From Terrimesophilobacter sp044508495 (GTDB taxonomy: Bacteria; Actinomycetota; Actinomycetes; Actinomycetales; Microbacteriaceae): a stretch of 20,558 nucleotides of DNA. The DNA is taken from assembly GCA_044508495.1 (NCBI GenBank), contig JBIQHP010000036.1, forward strand, positions 1-20,558. Reading direction: 5' to 3'. The position numbers and the translations under genes are program-made. This document shows positions 1-6,993 of this stretch, piece by piece; the first letter of the stretch is position 1, and each line of letters starts with the position of its first letter. The notes under the pieces are model-generated. The model saw only the letters and a program-made list of their open reading frames with translations, was not told where the DNA came from and did not search any database.

Positions 1-114
1 GTCAAGTGTTTCGGTGGGCATGATGTCTCCTTCGGGTAGTGGTCGACGGGACGCCCCGCACGCGCACTCGAGCGCGCCGGACGGTGTCCGCCAGAAATCG
101 TGGTCGTGCATCAT
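1..114 (-). CDS. small Cys-containing phage protein, partial (runs off left edge)
   Basis: The frame opens with two consecutive ATG codons at 114-109 and stays open to base 1, giving 38 codons without a stop. The first ATG overlaps the TGA of the upstream gene (ATGA), which supports it as the next cistron of the operon. The visible peptide begins MMHDHDFWRTPSGALECACG. It has a CxC pair and a His/Asp-rich start, resembling the metal-binding mini-proteins elsewhere in the same operon. The C-terminus lies outside the window and no function can be assigned. Confidence 0.6.
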   Translation of the reverse strand, partial: MMHDHDFWRTPSGALECACGASRRPLPEGDIMPTETLD

Positions 115-614
115 GCCGCCTCCTGTTTCGCCAGAGCATTCATTGCGATCTCCAGTTGGCGATCGACAGGGATCACCGGAGAGGCCTTCCGGCGACGTTT
201 CGGTGCAGCCAGAGACGCCGGCCGCGGGATGCGCTCGCGGCGCGGCTCCGGATCCGACACGCCAAGACGCCTCCAGCGACGCCGCCACGCAACCTGCTCC
301 TCCGGAGCCCGGTGCGCGATCAGCCAGTCCGCGCGATCCGCGAAGCCCTTCAGCCCCGTTGCCTCGAGGTCCGCGGAGAGACGTTCCTGCTCGCCCTGCA
401 ACTGCGCCAGGACTACCCGGGTGTGGGTCAGATCGATTTCGGTGACCTGAACCTCGTTATCCACAGGGGTCGGCGCATCGTGAACGCGCGGTGTCCTCGT
501 GGGTGAGCATGATGTTGCGTTAGTAGCGTTGCGTTGCGTCTGTTGCGTAGCACTGCTTGAGCACTGCTTGAGCATGTGCTCAGGGGTGATGCTCGGGGAT
601 GCTTGAGCATTCAT
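111..614 (-). CDS. phage protein downstream of replication initiator-like gene, contains iteron-like repeats
   Basis: This encodes a 167-residue protein starting at ATG 614, which overlaps the TGA of the upstream gene (ATGA). The first 40 residues are low complexity, rich in Q, N, S, A and T, and are encoded by short direct repeats (511-610). The middle (about residues 60-95) looks helical and charged, and the C-terminal part is Arg-rich and basic (RRRWRRLGV, PKRRRKAS). Actinophage replication-initiator proteins often carry such a low-complexity segment after their winged-helix part, so this could be the second half of a split initiator. That is inference. The gene also contains a perfect DnaA box at 457-465. 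No catalytic motif was recognised. Confidence 0.6.
   Translation of the reverse strand: MNAQASPSITPEHMLKQCSSSATQQTQRNATNATSCSPTRTPRVHDAPTPVDNEVQVTEIDLTHTRVVLAQLQGEQERLSADLEATGLKGFADRADWLIAHRAPEEQVAWRRRWRRLGVSDPEPRRERIPRPASLAAPKRRRKASPVIPVDRQLEIAMNALAKQEAA
457..465 (+). promoter_or_regulatory. perfect consensus DnaA box (TTATCCACA)
   Basis: The nine bases match the classical DnaA box exactly. They lie inside a phage coding sequence about 50 bases from the iteron-like repeats. The extended form is GTTATCCACAGG (456-467). Its reverse complement recurs in two host intergenic regions of this window. Binding is inferred from the match only. Confidence 0.5.
511..610 (+). repeat. iteron-like direct-repeat cluster, candidate phage replication origin
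   Basis: Four copies of GTTGCGT start at 514, 528, 533 and 542. An 11-base unit, AGCACTGCTTG, is perfectly tandem at 549-559 and 560-570. GCTTGAGCA occurs at 555-563, 566-574 and 601-609. TGAGCA-TG-TGCTCA forms an inverted repeat at 569-582. The cluster is inside the start of a coding sequence that follows a replication initiator-like gene, as the lambda origin lies inside gene O. A DnaA box lies close by. Origin function is inferred. Confidence 0.45.
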
Positions 615-1006
615 GATCCGGCCGCCTCTCGTTCCAGGCGGAGACGTTCCCGCTCGCGCTCCTTCTCCCACCGGACCGTCGCCGCGTTCCGGGCCTTCTG
701 TGACCTCGCCGCAGCTTCCTCGTCGGCGAGCTGGTACTCCGCCCAGTCGTGAATCAGGTACCCACCGGGGACTTCCTCCCACATGCCAACCTCGAGGAGT
801 AGCGCCACATCCTTCTTGGTGCCGTGGAATAGGCCGATCGCTGCGGCTGGAATGTAGCCGGCGAGACCGTGGCTTCCCGAGTGTCCGAGTCCGAAGACGA
901 ACACGCAGAGAGCGTGCTCCCCGCCGCGCATCGCGAGCAGCGCCAAGACCTTGTGATTCGAGTGCAGGTTGCTGTCGACACGCACCCAGTTGAGCCCCGC
1001 CATCAT
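611..1006 (-). CDS. phage replication initiator-like protein (N-terminal winged-helix type)
   Basis: The protein has 131 residues. The start chosen is the first of two adjacent ATGs (1006), because it forms ATGA with the stop of the HNH gene. The N-terminal 100 residues follow a pattern common at the start of phage replisome-organiser and initiator proteins: WVRVDSNLHSNHKV, then an aliphatic helix, G(Y)IP, a GLFHGTKKDVALLLEVGMW segment and IHDWAEYQ. The C-terminus is a highly charged helix (EKERERERLRLERE). The usual full-length initiators are longer. The next gene (111-614) begins in another frame and resembles the missing low-complexity C-terminal part, so the two may act together or be a split gene. 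Confidence 0.55.
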   Translation of the reverse strand: MMAGLNWVRVDSNLHSNHKVLALLAMRGGEHALCVFVFGLGHSGSHGLAGYIPAAAIGLFHGTKKDVALLLEVGMWEEVPGGYLIHDWAEYQLADEEAAARSQKARNAATVRWEKERERERLRLEREAAGS

Positions 1007-1386
1007 GCCGCCCTTCTGGCGTGGATGAGCTCGAGGTACTCGATCGCATCCGCATCAGGGATGACCTCACGCTCACCGTCAGCAATGAAGCGGACGTACA
1101 CTTGGCGGCCGTCAAGGATGATCTGGGAGGGCACCTCGGCTGGGTCGTAGCCGGAACGGATCGACCAGCCTCGAGCCTCACCCTCAGCCGTGTGGGCGAT
1201 CCCGTGGCATCCTGTGTGGTTGCCCCACCCGCACAGGTGAAGGCCGTTCTCCGCCACGTCGGGGCCGCCCCGGGAACGGTACTGGCGGTGGTGCGCCTCA
1301 GTCGCTTTCGCCAGCCCACAGCCCTCGCAGATGCCACGGGAACGCTTCTTGATGAGAGCGAGTTCACTTGCGGGGAAGTCGCTCAT
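1003..1386 (-). CDS. HNH endonuclease
   Basis: This is a 127-residue protein of the HNH nuclease superfamily, which cuts DNA with one metal ion in a beta-beta-alpha fold. Visible features are a structural zinc CxxC (C20, C23), the AHH motif (H32, H33), N47 in the GG-DVAENGLHLC stretch, then C52, C60-H61 and H65 (CGWGNHTGCHGIAH). Start ATG 1386 overlaps the stop of the cytosine methyltransferase gene (ATGA), so the two are translationally coupled. In phages such genes are often homing-like or packaging-associated nucleases. Its position directly after a DNA methyltransferase in a replication operon also allows a modification-linked role. That choice is not decided by the sequence. Confidence 0.8.
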   Translation of the reverse strand: MSDFPASELALIKKRSRGICEGCGLAKATEAHHRQYRSRGGPDVAENGLHLCGWGNHTGCHGIAHTAEGEARGWSIRSGYDPAEVPSQIILDGRQVYVRFIADGEREVIPDADAIEYLELIHARRAA

Positions 1387-3119
1387 GCTGCCCTCCCGAG
1401 AGACTCGGTAGCGACTGCGACCAGATCACGCGCCGCAGGAGGGGTCACAGCGTTCCCTGCGGCTTTCACCAGGTCCCGGTTCGAGATCGGCTTGAGTCGG
1501 TCCACCGGTTGCCACTGGTAGTCGGCCGGGAACGCCATCCCTGCGGCGACCTCGGATGGGGTGAACATGCGGAACAGAACATCGGGGATCATCTCCCGCG
1601 CGGCCGCGAGATCCGCCGGTGTCACATTCCGCTTGTCCGGCTGCTGCAGTAGCGAAACGTTTCCGCCGGTCGTGAGCGTGCGCAGCCATTCCTCGGCCCG
1701 GGTGGTCATTCCTGCCCCGTCGCCGTTGTGGCGGTGGACCAACGCCTTCGACGTGTCGTTCGCCGTGAGCGTTGACATCGGCTCCTCCACACCGCGAACC
1801 CTGTACTCAAAGCGGCGTTCGAGGATGAACGGATCTTGCAGGAGCGCGTACCTGTCGACGGTGGTGAGTGTGCCGAGCGCGTCGGATGCTGGGCGGGCCT
1901 CGAGAGTGTTCCCGTAGTAGGACTGCACGAGAGCGTGATGATTCCCGCCCGCCGTGAACGCCCCCGCCGGCTGAGACACCGGCCGCGCTGTCGACGTGCC
2001 CCGCATCTCCGCAATGAACGGGGCATTGACGAGGGCCGACTCGAGGCGGGCCGTCTGGGTGCGGAACGGCAGATCAACCGGGCGGGCAGTCTTACCATCG
2101 CGCCCCTCGACCGGGATCGCGAGGCCTTTCGAGTTCGTCGTGTGCAGCGCCTTGAGTGCTTCCTCGACCGGCCACGCACGGTAGTACCCGTCAGGGTCAC
2201 CATGGCGGGGGTGGCGCGGGTCGGCGGCGTCGTACTGATTCCCGCCAGCCTCGAGGTGGATCGGTCCCCAGTAGCGGGCGATCCCTGCCGCGATTCGGGC
2301 GAGGGTCTTCTCCGCGAGCGGCTTCTCCCGATCCCCAATCCGAGTTCCGGGGAGCGACCAGTCGATCGCGGCGGCGGCGGGAAGCCAGTAGGGTTCCACC
2401 ACGAGCCCGCAGCGGGAGCAGCAAAAAACGTAGGCTTGCCTGTACCTGCCGACTTCGCGGCGGGGCTTGAACGACTGCACCGACTCCACCACCAAGTCGC
2501 AGCGGCCGCAGAAAGCGCGCGGGCGCACGACCCGGTCAAGGTCCGGCGCACGTTCACCATCCGGCCAGGCCACGATGTAGATCCGGTCACGAGACTGCGG
2601 GGCCGGCGCCCCGAACAGTTGCGCGTGCATCGAGTTCAGGGAAATCACCCGGAAGGTGTAGCCGAGAGCGCGAAGTTCCGACCGCCACACCTGCCACGCG
2701 GTCCGGTACTGGGCTTGCGTGGCAATGTCGACGACGTTCTCCACAATCACCAGCCGGTACCGGTGGAACTCGATATACCTGAGCACGTCGAACATGAGCA
2801 GCCGGGAGCGGGTCTTGACATCGTCCGAAAGGGGGTCCTCGAAGAGGCCTTCTTCGATCGCGGGCATCTGCGCCCCACTTGCCTGAGACCACTTCGTGCA
2901 CTCCGGTGAGAACCAGGCGCACTCCGTGCGCTTGAAGAAGCTGGGGCGCTCCTGATGCAGGTCAACCACGGCGTGATCCGTCTGCTGGTGGTTCGCCGCA
3001 TGGATCTGGGTGACGAGCTTGTTGTGGTTCGCGGCCATCGTGACGTGCATGCCGGGGACCGCGAAGATGCCGGTGGACGAGCCGCCCGCGCCGGCGAAGA
3101 AGTCGATCCAGGTCGTCAT
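1383..3119 (-). CDS. phage cytosine-C5 DNA methyltransferase (Dcm-like)
   Basis: The protein has 578 residues and transfers a methyl group from S-adenosylmethionine to C5 of cytosine. Motif I is DFFAGAGGSSTG (6-17). The catalytic loop is SPECTKWS (71-78) with C74, instead of the usual PPCQxFS. Motif VI is ENV (127-129), motif VIII is QSRDR (175-179), and the last motif is GNAVTPP (555-561). Between VIII and the end there is an insertion with two CxxC pairs (C204/C207 and C234/C237), probably a zinc ribbon. A long region with repeated ARPV/ARPA...T(A/T) segments (about 345-490) follows, presumably the target-recognition domain. The start overlaps the preceding 47-residue gene by ATGA. The gene probably protects phage DNA from restriction; the target sequence is unknown. 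Confidence 0.87.
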   Translation of the reverse strand: MTTWIDFFAGAGGSSTGIFAVPGMHVTMAANHNKLVTQIHAANHQQTDHAVVDLHQERPSFFKRTECAWFSPECTKWSQASGAQMPAIEEGLFEDPLSDDVKTRSRLLMFDVLRYIEFHRYRLVIVENVVDIATQAQYRTAWQVWRSELRALGYTFRVISLNSMHAQLFGAPAPQSRDRIYIVAWPDGERAPDLDRVVRPRAFCGRCDLVVESVQSFKPRREVGRYRQAYVFCCSRCGLVVEPYWLPAAAAIDWSLPGTRIGDREKPLAEKTLARIAAGIARYWGPIHLEAGGNQYDAADPRHPRHGDPDGYYRAWPVEEALKALHTTNSKGLAIPVEGRDGKTARPVDLPFRTQTARLESALVNAPFIAEMRGTSTARPVSQPAGAFTAGGNHHALVQSYYGNTLEARPASDALGTLTTVDRYALLQDPFILERRFEYRVRGVEEPMSTLTANDTSKALVHRHNGDGAGMTTRAEEWLRTLTTGGNVSLLQQPDKRNVTPADLAAAREMIPDVLFRMFTPSEVAAGMAFPADYQWQPVDRLKPISNRDLVKAAGNAVTPPAARDLVAVATESLGRAA

Positions 3120-3259
3120 GCCGCCGCCTCCCGCATGCTGAGAATCTGCGACGGGGAGAGCGTGCGACCGCACGTGCACCGGCACACGATGACGTGGCGG
3201 CCCCGCGGGTCTCTTGAGGCGACGTGCACCCAGACGTGAGTGTGCTTCGGGGGTGTCAT
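3116..3259 (-). CDS. 47-residue Cys-containing mini-protein
   Basis: ATG 3259 overlaps the stop of the helicase-methyltransferase gene, and its own TGA overlaps the ATG of the cytosine methyltransferase gene. It is therefore locked in the operon by 4-base overlaps on both sides. The peptide begins MTPPKHTHVWVHVASRDP and contains VCRCTCG, a CxCxC cluster, with several His residues that could form a small metal site. It is too short for confident family assignment, but the coupling makes it very likely to be translated. Confidence 0.65.
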   Translation of the reverse strand: MTPPKHTHVWVHVASRDPRGRHVIVCRCTCGRTLSPSQILSMREAAA

Positions 3260-5805
3260 GCTGCATCCTCGGTGAGGTCGAACAGCGACGGCATGGCCTG
3301 CTTGCGTTCTTCGGCCTCGAGGTACTTGACACCGTCGAGGAAGTAGCCCGAGTTGAGTTCCGCGGCACGCCCCTCCCGGCCGAGCCTCATCGCCCGCAGC
3401 GGGACGGTGAACAGCCCGCCGAACGGGTCGTAGACCAGCTCGCCCTTGTTCGAGTAGCGCTCGATCAGCCGGTCCACGATGTCGAACTGGAGGGGGCAGA
3501 CGTGCATCATCAGGTTCTTCTGCTTCTGCGACCCGTTCAGGGTGAGCATCCGGTTCACGTCATGCCAGACGTCCGGATGCCAAGAGCCGGGGTTCAGCGC
3601 CATGAAAGTGGAGGGGAGACGTCCCTTGCCGGCGAGGAGTTCGCCGAGCTTGATGTGCGACTCGAAGTCGTACACCTGCTTGAGGGTCTGGTCGGTGAAG
3701 AGGCGCTGCATCGTCTCCGGGTCCAGGGCGGCGAGTTCGTCGGGGGTGATGGAGCGGTCACCGGAGGAGCGCCAGAACGCGTGCGCGTCGACCTGCCAGC
3801 GCGCAAGCGAGTAGTCCGCGATGTCCTTCACGACGCGCTTGTCCGCATACCCCTTCGCGCGGTCCGTCTGGGGCTTGTGGAACAGGAGGATGTACTCAGG
3901 GCTGCCGACGCCCATCTTCGTCGAGTCTTTCCGCATCTCCGTGTAGCCGAGGCGATACGTCTGGTTGTTCTCCCTGACGACGTCGGTGACGACGGTGATC
4001 ATGCCCATGTAGTCGAAGCCGTGCTTGACCCCGTGGAAGAGTGCCTCAGCGTGGAACGGGGACGAGGTGGGGATTCCGGCGCCCGTCACCGAGCCGAACA
4101 GGATCCGGTCCTTCACGTGGCAGGCGTAGATGCGGCCCGGTTTCAGGACCCGGTGAAGCTCGGGTGTGAGGAAGTCCATCTGCTCCCAGAAGTGATCGTT
4201 GTCGTCCGTGTGCCCGAAGTCGTTGTAGCTCGGCGTGTACTCGTAATGGTTCGAGAACGGAATCGAGGTGACGATCAGGTCCACCGAGTTCTCCGCCATG
4301 GACTGTGTCTCGGGCACGCAGTCGTTGTTCGCCACCAGCCAGCCCTCGCCCTTCGCCTCGAGACGGGAGACCCCCATCGACCGGATCAGGGCCTGCTCGA
4401 TCGCGGTGGTGTCGAGTCCGAACTCGCGGACGATGTCGCTCATGGTGCCGATCAGCTCCTCATGCTGGGTGCGCTTCTGCATGAGCGTCTCGACGACGTC
4501 ACGTTCGGCGGTGGTGTGGATGATGTCGATGACGACCTGCTCGGTTTGCAGGAACCGGTGAACACGATGGACCGCCTGAATCCAGTCGTTGAACTTGAAG
4601 CCGACGCCGACGAAGATCGCCCGGTGGCAATGCCGCTGGAAGTTGCAGCCGGATCCGGACAGGATCGGCTTGGTGGCGAGCAGACGAGTTTCGCCGTTGG
4701 AGAAGTCGATGATCCGCTTCTCACGCTCCTCGAGGTCGAGGGACCCGTACACTTCGGAGACGTCGGGGAGCGCGTCAGCTATGGCGTGGCGTTCATCCTC
4801 GAGGTCGTGCCAGAGGATGAAGTGCTCATCGGGTGAAGCGTCGACGAGCTCGCGCGCCTTCTCAGCCCGTGCGGTGATGGAGTCACGTTTCGCCCGGGCG
4901 GCCTCGCCGAGCGACATGCCGCCTCCGGTGATGAACTTGGCCTGCCCGTCACGTTCCACAGCGGTGGCCGTGTCGACGTCCACCTCGTGGAAGTTCAGGA
5001 TGATGTCGGGGAGGATGTAGCCGTCATCCGGGAAGCCGAGGTCGGAAGGCTTCTGCACGAACGCTGCCCACGTGTTCAGCCACAGGTGGAACTCGCGCTC
5101 TTTGTGCGGGTAGAGGGTGAGGTCGCCGGCTTTCTCCGAGTTGCGCTGGAAGAACCTAGTGAGCGCCTGCCCGGTGTCCATGACGCCCAGATAGCCGGCG
5201 TAGTGGATGAGTTCTTTGTAGCGGTTCGGGGCGGGAGTCGCAGTGGCGACGAAGCGGAACTCCACCGCATCGAACAGGGTGAGGAACGTCTGGTAGGTCT
5301 TGGACCCGAAGGACCTGAGCACGCTCGCCTCGTCGAGGGAGACCGCCTGGAACAGGCTCGGGTCAAGACGGCCGTCGCGGACGCTCTCGTAGTTGGTGAT
5401 GTAGATGCCGCGCCAGCCCGGCTCGAGCTCCTCAGTGCGGCGGATGAAGCGCAACTCGATGCCGAGCATTTCGGCGTCGTGCATGAACTCCTGTCGAACG
5501 CCGAGCGGCGCAATGATCAGCGCCCGGACAGCATCCGGCATCTTCTCGTCGGTTGCTTCCCACTTCGCCCACGTCGGCAGCTGGTGCTTGATGATCAGCC
5601 GCAAGGTCTCCAGCTGCATGACGGATTTGCCGAGCCCGAACGCAGCGAACAGTGCGCGACGGCCGCCAGCGATCGCCCACTGCACGAGCGCCTTCTGGTG
5701 ACCCAGCAGCATGGGGTTGATCTCGTCGAGTTCGACGTGGAACCCGAACGAGCGGGAGAAGTGGACCTTCTCGTGAAGGAAGGACTCGTAGGCGGTCAGG
5801 GCCAT
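3256..5805 (-). CDS. fused SNF2-type helicase / adenine- or cytosine-N DNA methyltransferase
   Basis: The protein has 849 residues in two parts. Residues 30-480 are a superfamily 2 SNF2-like ATPase: Walker A FGLGKS (56-61), motif II SLDEAS (156-161, DEAS rather than DEAH), motif III TATPAPN (188-194) and motif VI QAVHRVHR (410-417). Residues 480-849 are an amino-methyltransferase of beta order. The catalytic motif comes first (TSIPF, 513-517, in place of a DPPY-type motif), then a recognition region, then the SAM-binding motif DPFGGLFT (793-800). No nuclease domain is seen, unlike type ISP or type III restriction proteins. The layout recalls phage P1 DarB, a helicase-methylase active against host restriction. 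The start overlaps the DUF2637-like gene by 10 bases. Probable roles are modification of phage DNA or anti-restriction. Confidence 0.82.
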   Translation of the reverse strand: MALTAYESFLHEKVHFSRSFGFHVELDEINPMLLGHQKALVQWAIAGGRRALFAAFGLGKSVMQLETLRLIIKHQLPTWAKWEATDEKMPDAVRALIIAPLGVRQEFMHDAEMLGIELRFIRRTEELEPGWRGIYITNYESVRDGRLDPSLFQAVSLDEASVLRSFGSKTYQTFLTLFDAVEFRFVATATPAPNRYKELIHYAGYLGVMDTGQALTRFFQRNSEKAGDLTLYPHKEREFHLWLNTWAAFVQKPSDLGFPDDGYILPDIILNFHEVDVDTATAVERDGQAKFITGGGMSLGEAARAKRDSITARAEKARELVDASPDEHFILWHDLEDERHAIADALPDVSEVYGSLDLEEREKRIIDFSNGETRLLATKPILSGSGCNFQRHCHRAIFVGVGFKFNDWIQAVHRVHRFLQTEQVVIDIIHTTAERDVVETLMQKRTQHEELIGTMSDIVREFGLDTTAIEQALIRSMGVSRLEAKGEGWLVANNDCVPETQSMAENSVDLIVTSIPFSNHYEYTPSYNDFGHTDDNDHFWEQMDFLTPELHRVLKPGRIYACHVKDRILFGSVTGAGIPTSSPFHAEALFHGVKHGFDYMGMITVVTDVVRENNQTYRLGYTEMRKDSTKMGVGSPEYILLFHKPQTDRAKGYADKRVVKDIADYSLARWQVDAHAFWRSSGDRSITPDELAALDPETMQRLFTDQTLKQVYDFESHIKLGELLAGKGRLPSTFMALNPGSWHPDVWHDVNRMLTLNGSQKQKNLMMHVCPLQFDIVDRLIERYSNKGELVYDPFGGLFTVPLRAMRLGREGRAAELNSGYFLDGVKYLEAEERKQAMPSLFDLTEDAA

Positions 5806-6353
5806 GTCGGCGCCTCACTTTCGGCGGTCCTGATCTGTTTCCGAAGTGCGGCCGCTTCCGCGCGCGCCTTCTTCAGGTCCCGCTTGACACGGTTCAGGGG
5901 CGAGTTCTCCCGGTTGTTCCGCGTCGAGGTGAGGGCGGCGACAATCTCGGTGGCAGCGAGCAAGAGGACCGGCATGGACGCTTTGATCCACGGCCCATAG
6001 AGGTGCGCATCAGTGCCCGCTTCGGTGGAAGTGAAGACGTACAGCCAGTTCACGGATGACGAGAACGCGACGAGCACCAGGGTGATCGCGGCGACGCCGA
6101 TCGCTTCCCAGTACGCCCCACGCTTTCGGAGCGCGAGCGTCGCCAGAGCGGTGCCGACAAGGAAGACATCCACGGCGACCGCGAGCGTCCACTGCAAGGC
6201 AACAGGGACCATCCATGCTGCGGCGTGGATCAGTCCATCAACGGACGCGACACCGGCCGCGATGACCGCGCCGACGAGCAAGGCGATGACCGCCCAGTAG
6301 AGGACGATGTTGTCGGGGTTCATGGTCGCGGCGGCCCCAGTGCGGCGCGTCAT
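5796..6353 (-). CDS. polytopic membrane protein, DUF2637-like, with C-terminal coiled coil
   Basis: The protein has 185 residues. ATG 6353 overlaps the previous stop (ATGA); an internal ATG at residue 11 is an alternative start. Four hydrophobic segments lie at about residues 16-36, 50-74, 83-106 and 121-142. An Asp (D62) sits in the second segment in the context AVAVDVFLVGTALA. This matches the DUF2637 pattern of a buried Asp after a W-x-x-P helix, a family found on actinobacterial plasmids and phages. Residues 150-180 form a charged heptad-like helix (RVKRDLKKARAEAAALRKQI), probably cytoplasmic. Membrane location is strongly supported; function is unknown. It may relate to DNA transfer or phage-host interaction at the membrane. 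Confidence 0.65.
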   Translation of the reverse strand: MTRRTGAAATMNPDNIVLYWAVIALLVGAVIAAGVASVDGLIHAAAWMVPVALQWTLAVAVDVFLVGTALATLALRKRGAYWEAIGVAAITLVLVAFSSSVNWLYVFTSTEAGTDAHLYGPWIKASMPVLLLAATEIVAALTSTRNNRENSPLNRVKRDLKKARAEAAALRKQIRTAESEAPTWP

Positions 6354-6601
6354 TGTCCGGCCCCCATCGTCCCGGTGATGATGTATCCGCGTTCGTCGGT
6401 CTGTGCTGGCCCCCGGTATTCTGTCCACCCGAGCTTCTTGAGTGCCTCCCACGTCATCGAGTCCGGCTGACCTGGCTCCAAGCCCTCACGGAGCTTGAGC
6501 ACGAGCGGACCAGGCCCGTGCAGGCATGTACCGGTTTGAGGGTTCGGGTAGATGCGGCGGCGCTGCGGGGAGAGGAGACGCACGTTCTCGACTGGGTTCA
6601 T
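6350..6601 (-). CDS. hypothetical phage protein (83 residues)
   Basis: ATG 6601 overlaps the TGA of the coiled-coil gene and its own TGA overlaps the next ATG, which supports both ends. The protein starts MNPVENVRLLSPQRRRIYPN and holds one Cys-His pair (TCLHGPGP), an EALKKLGWTEYRGP helix-strand and a Gly-rich end. It does not match a family I recognise. Small size and operon position suggest an accessory early protein. Confidence 0.55.
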   Translation of the reverse strand: MNPVENVRLLSPQRRRIYPNPQTGTCLHGPGPLVLKLREGLEPGQPDSMTWEALKKLGWTEYRGPAQTDERGYIITGTMGAGQ

Positions 6602-6993
6602 CGTCCGACACCACCAACCGAGTAGGCGGCACCGTTGACCTTGTTGATGTTCTGGTACCCCATGAGCTTCGACTTGAGCGCGTCCTGGAGGTGCTCAGCG
6701 TGGTGCAGTTTCGCCTTCGCCTCGTTCAGGTCCCGCAGTCTCGGCAGGCAGGCGAGTTTCGCCTCAGCGATCCGCTCGTTGTACAGGTCTCGCTTGGAAG
6801 TGAGCTTGGCGGTCTCGAACGCGCGAGAGTATTCCTCCTCCGCGTCATAGCGGGCGCGCTGCAACTCGTCGAGCACCTTCACGGCGGCCTCGAGGCGGTC
6901 ACCGATCTCACGGATGATGAACTCGATCTCGATCGAGGAGACCGGCTGGTAGTCGATGAGTTCCCCGGTGGGGAGGTGGACGACCTCAGTCAT
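6598..6993 (-). CDS. coiled-coil phage protein following RecT
   Basis: This 131-residue protein starts at ATG 6993, overlapping the stop of the RecT-like gene. Residues about 28-112 form an almost uninterrupted amphipathic helix rich in E, A, K and R (RLEAAVKVLDELQRARYDAE, then EAKAKLHHAEHLQDALKSKL), indicating a long coiled coil or helical hairpin. A short Gly-rich tail follows. Proteins of this look often sit beside recombination genes in actinophages. It could be a partner or nuclease inhibitor, but no direct evidence shows this. Confidence 0.55.
   Translation of the reverse strand: MTEVVHLPTGELIDYQPVSSIEIEFIIREIGDRLEAAVKVLDELQRARYDAEEEYSRAFETAKLTSKRDLYNERIAEAKLACLPRLRDLNEAKAKLHHAEHLQDALKSKLMGYQNINKVNGAAYSVGGVGR

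Noticed and set aside
511..610. Repeat cluster as a CRISPR array
   Set aside because: Units are 7-11 bases, irregularly spaced and inside a coding sequence, without spacers of constant length.
3214..4836. Long open frame on the plus strand opposite the helicase-methyltransferase
   Set aside because: It is antisense to a gene with clear motifs, has no recognisable domain, and is rich in the V/L/E/D/R mix typical of the complement of GC-rich coding sequence.
3256..5805. Type III or type ISP restriction enzyme
   Set aside because: No PD-(D/E)XK or Mrr-like nuclease motif was seen in the 849 residues.
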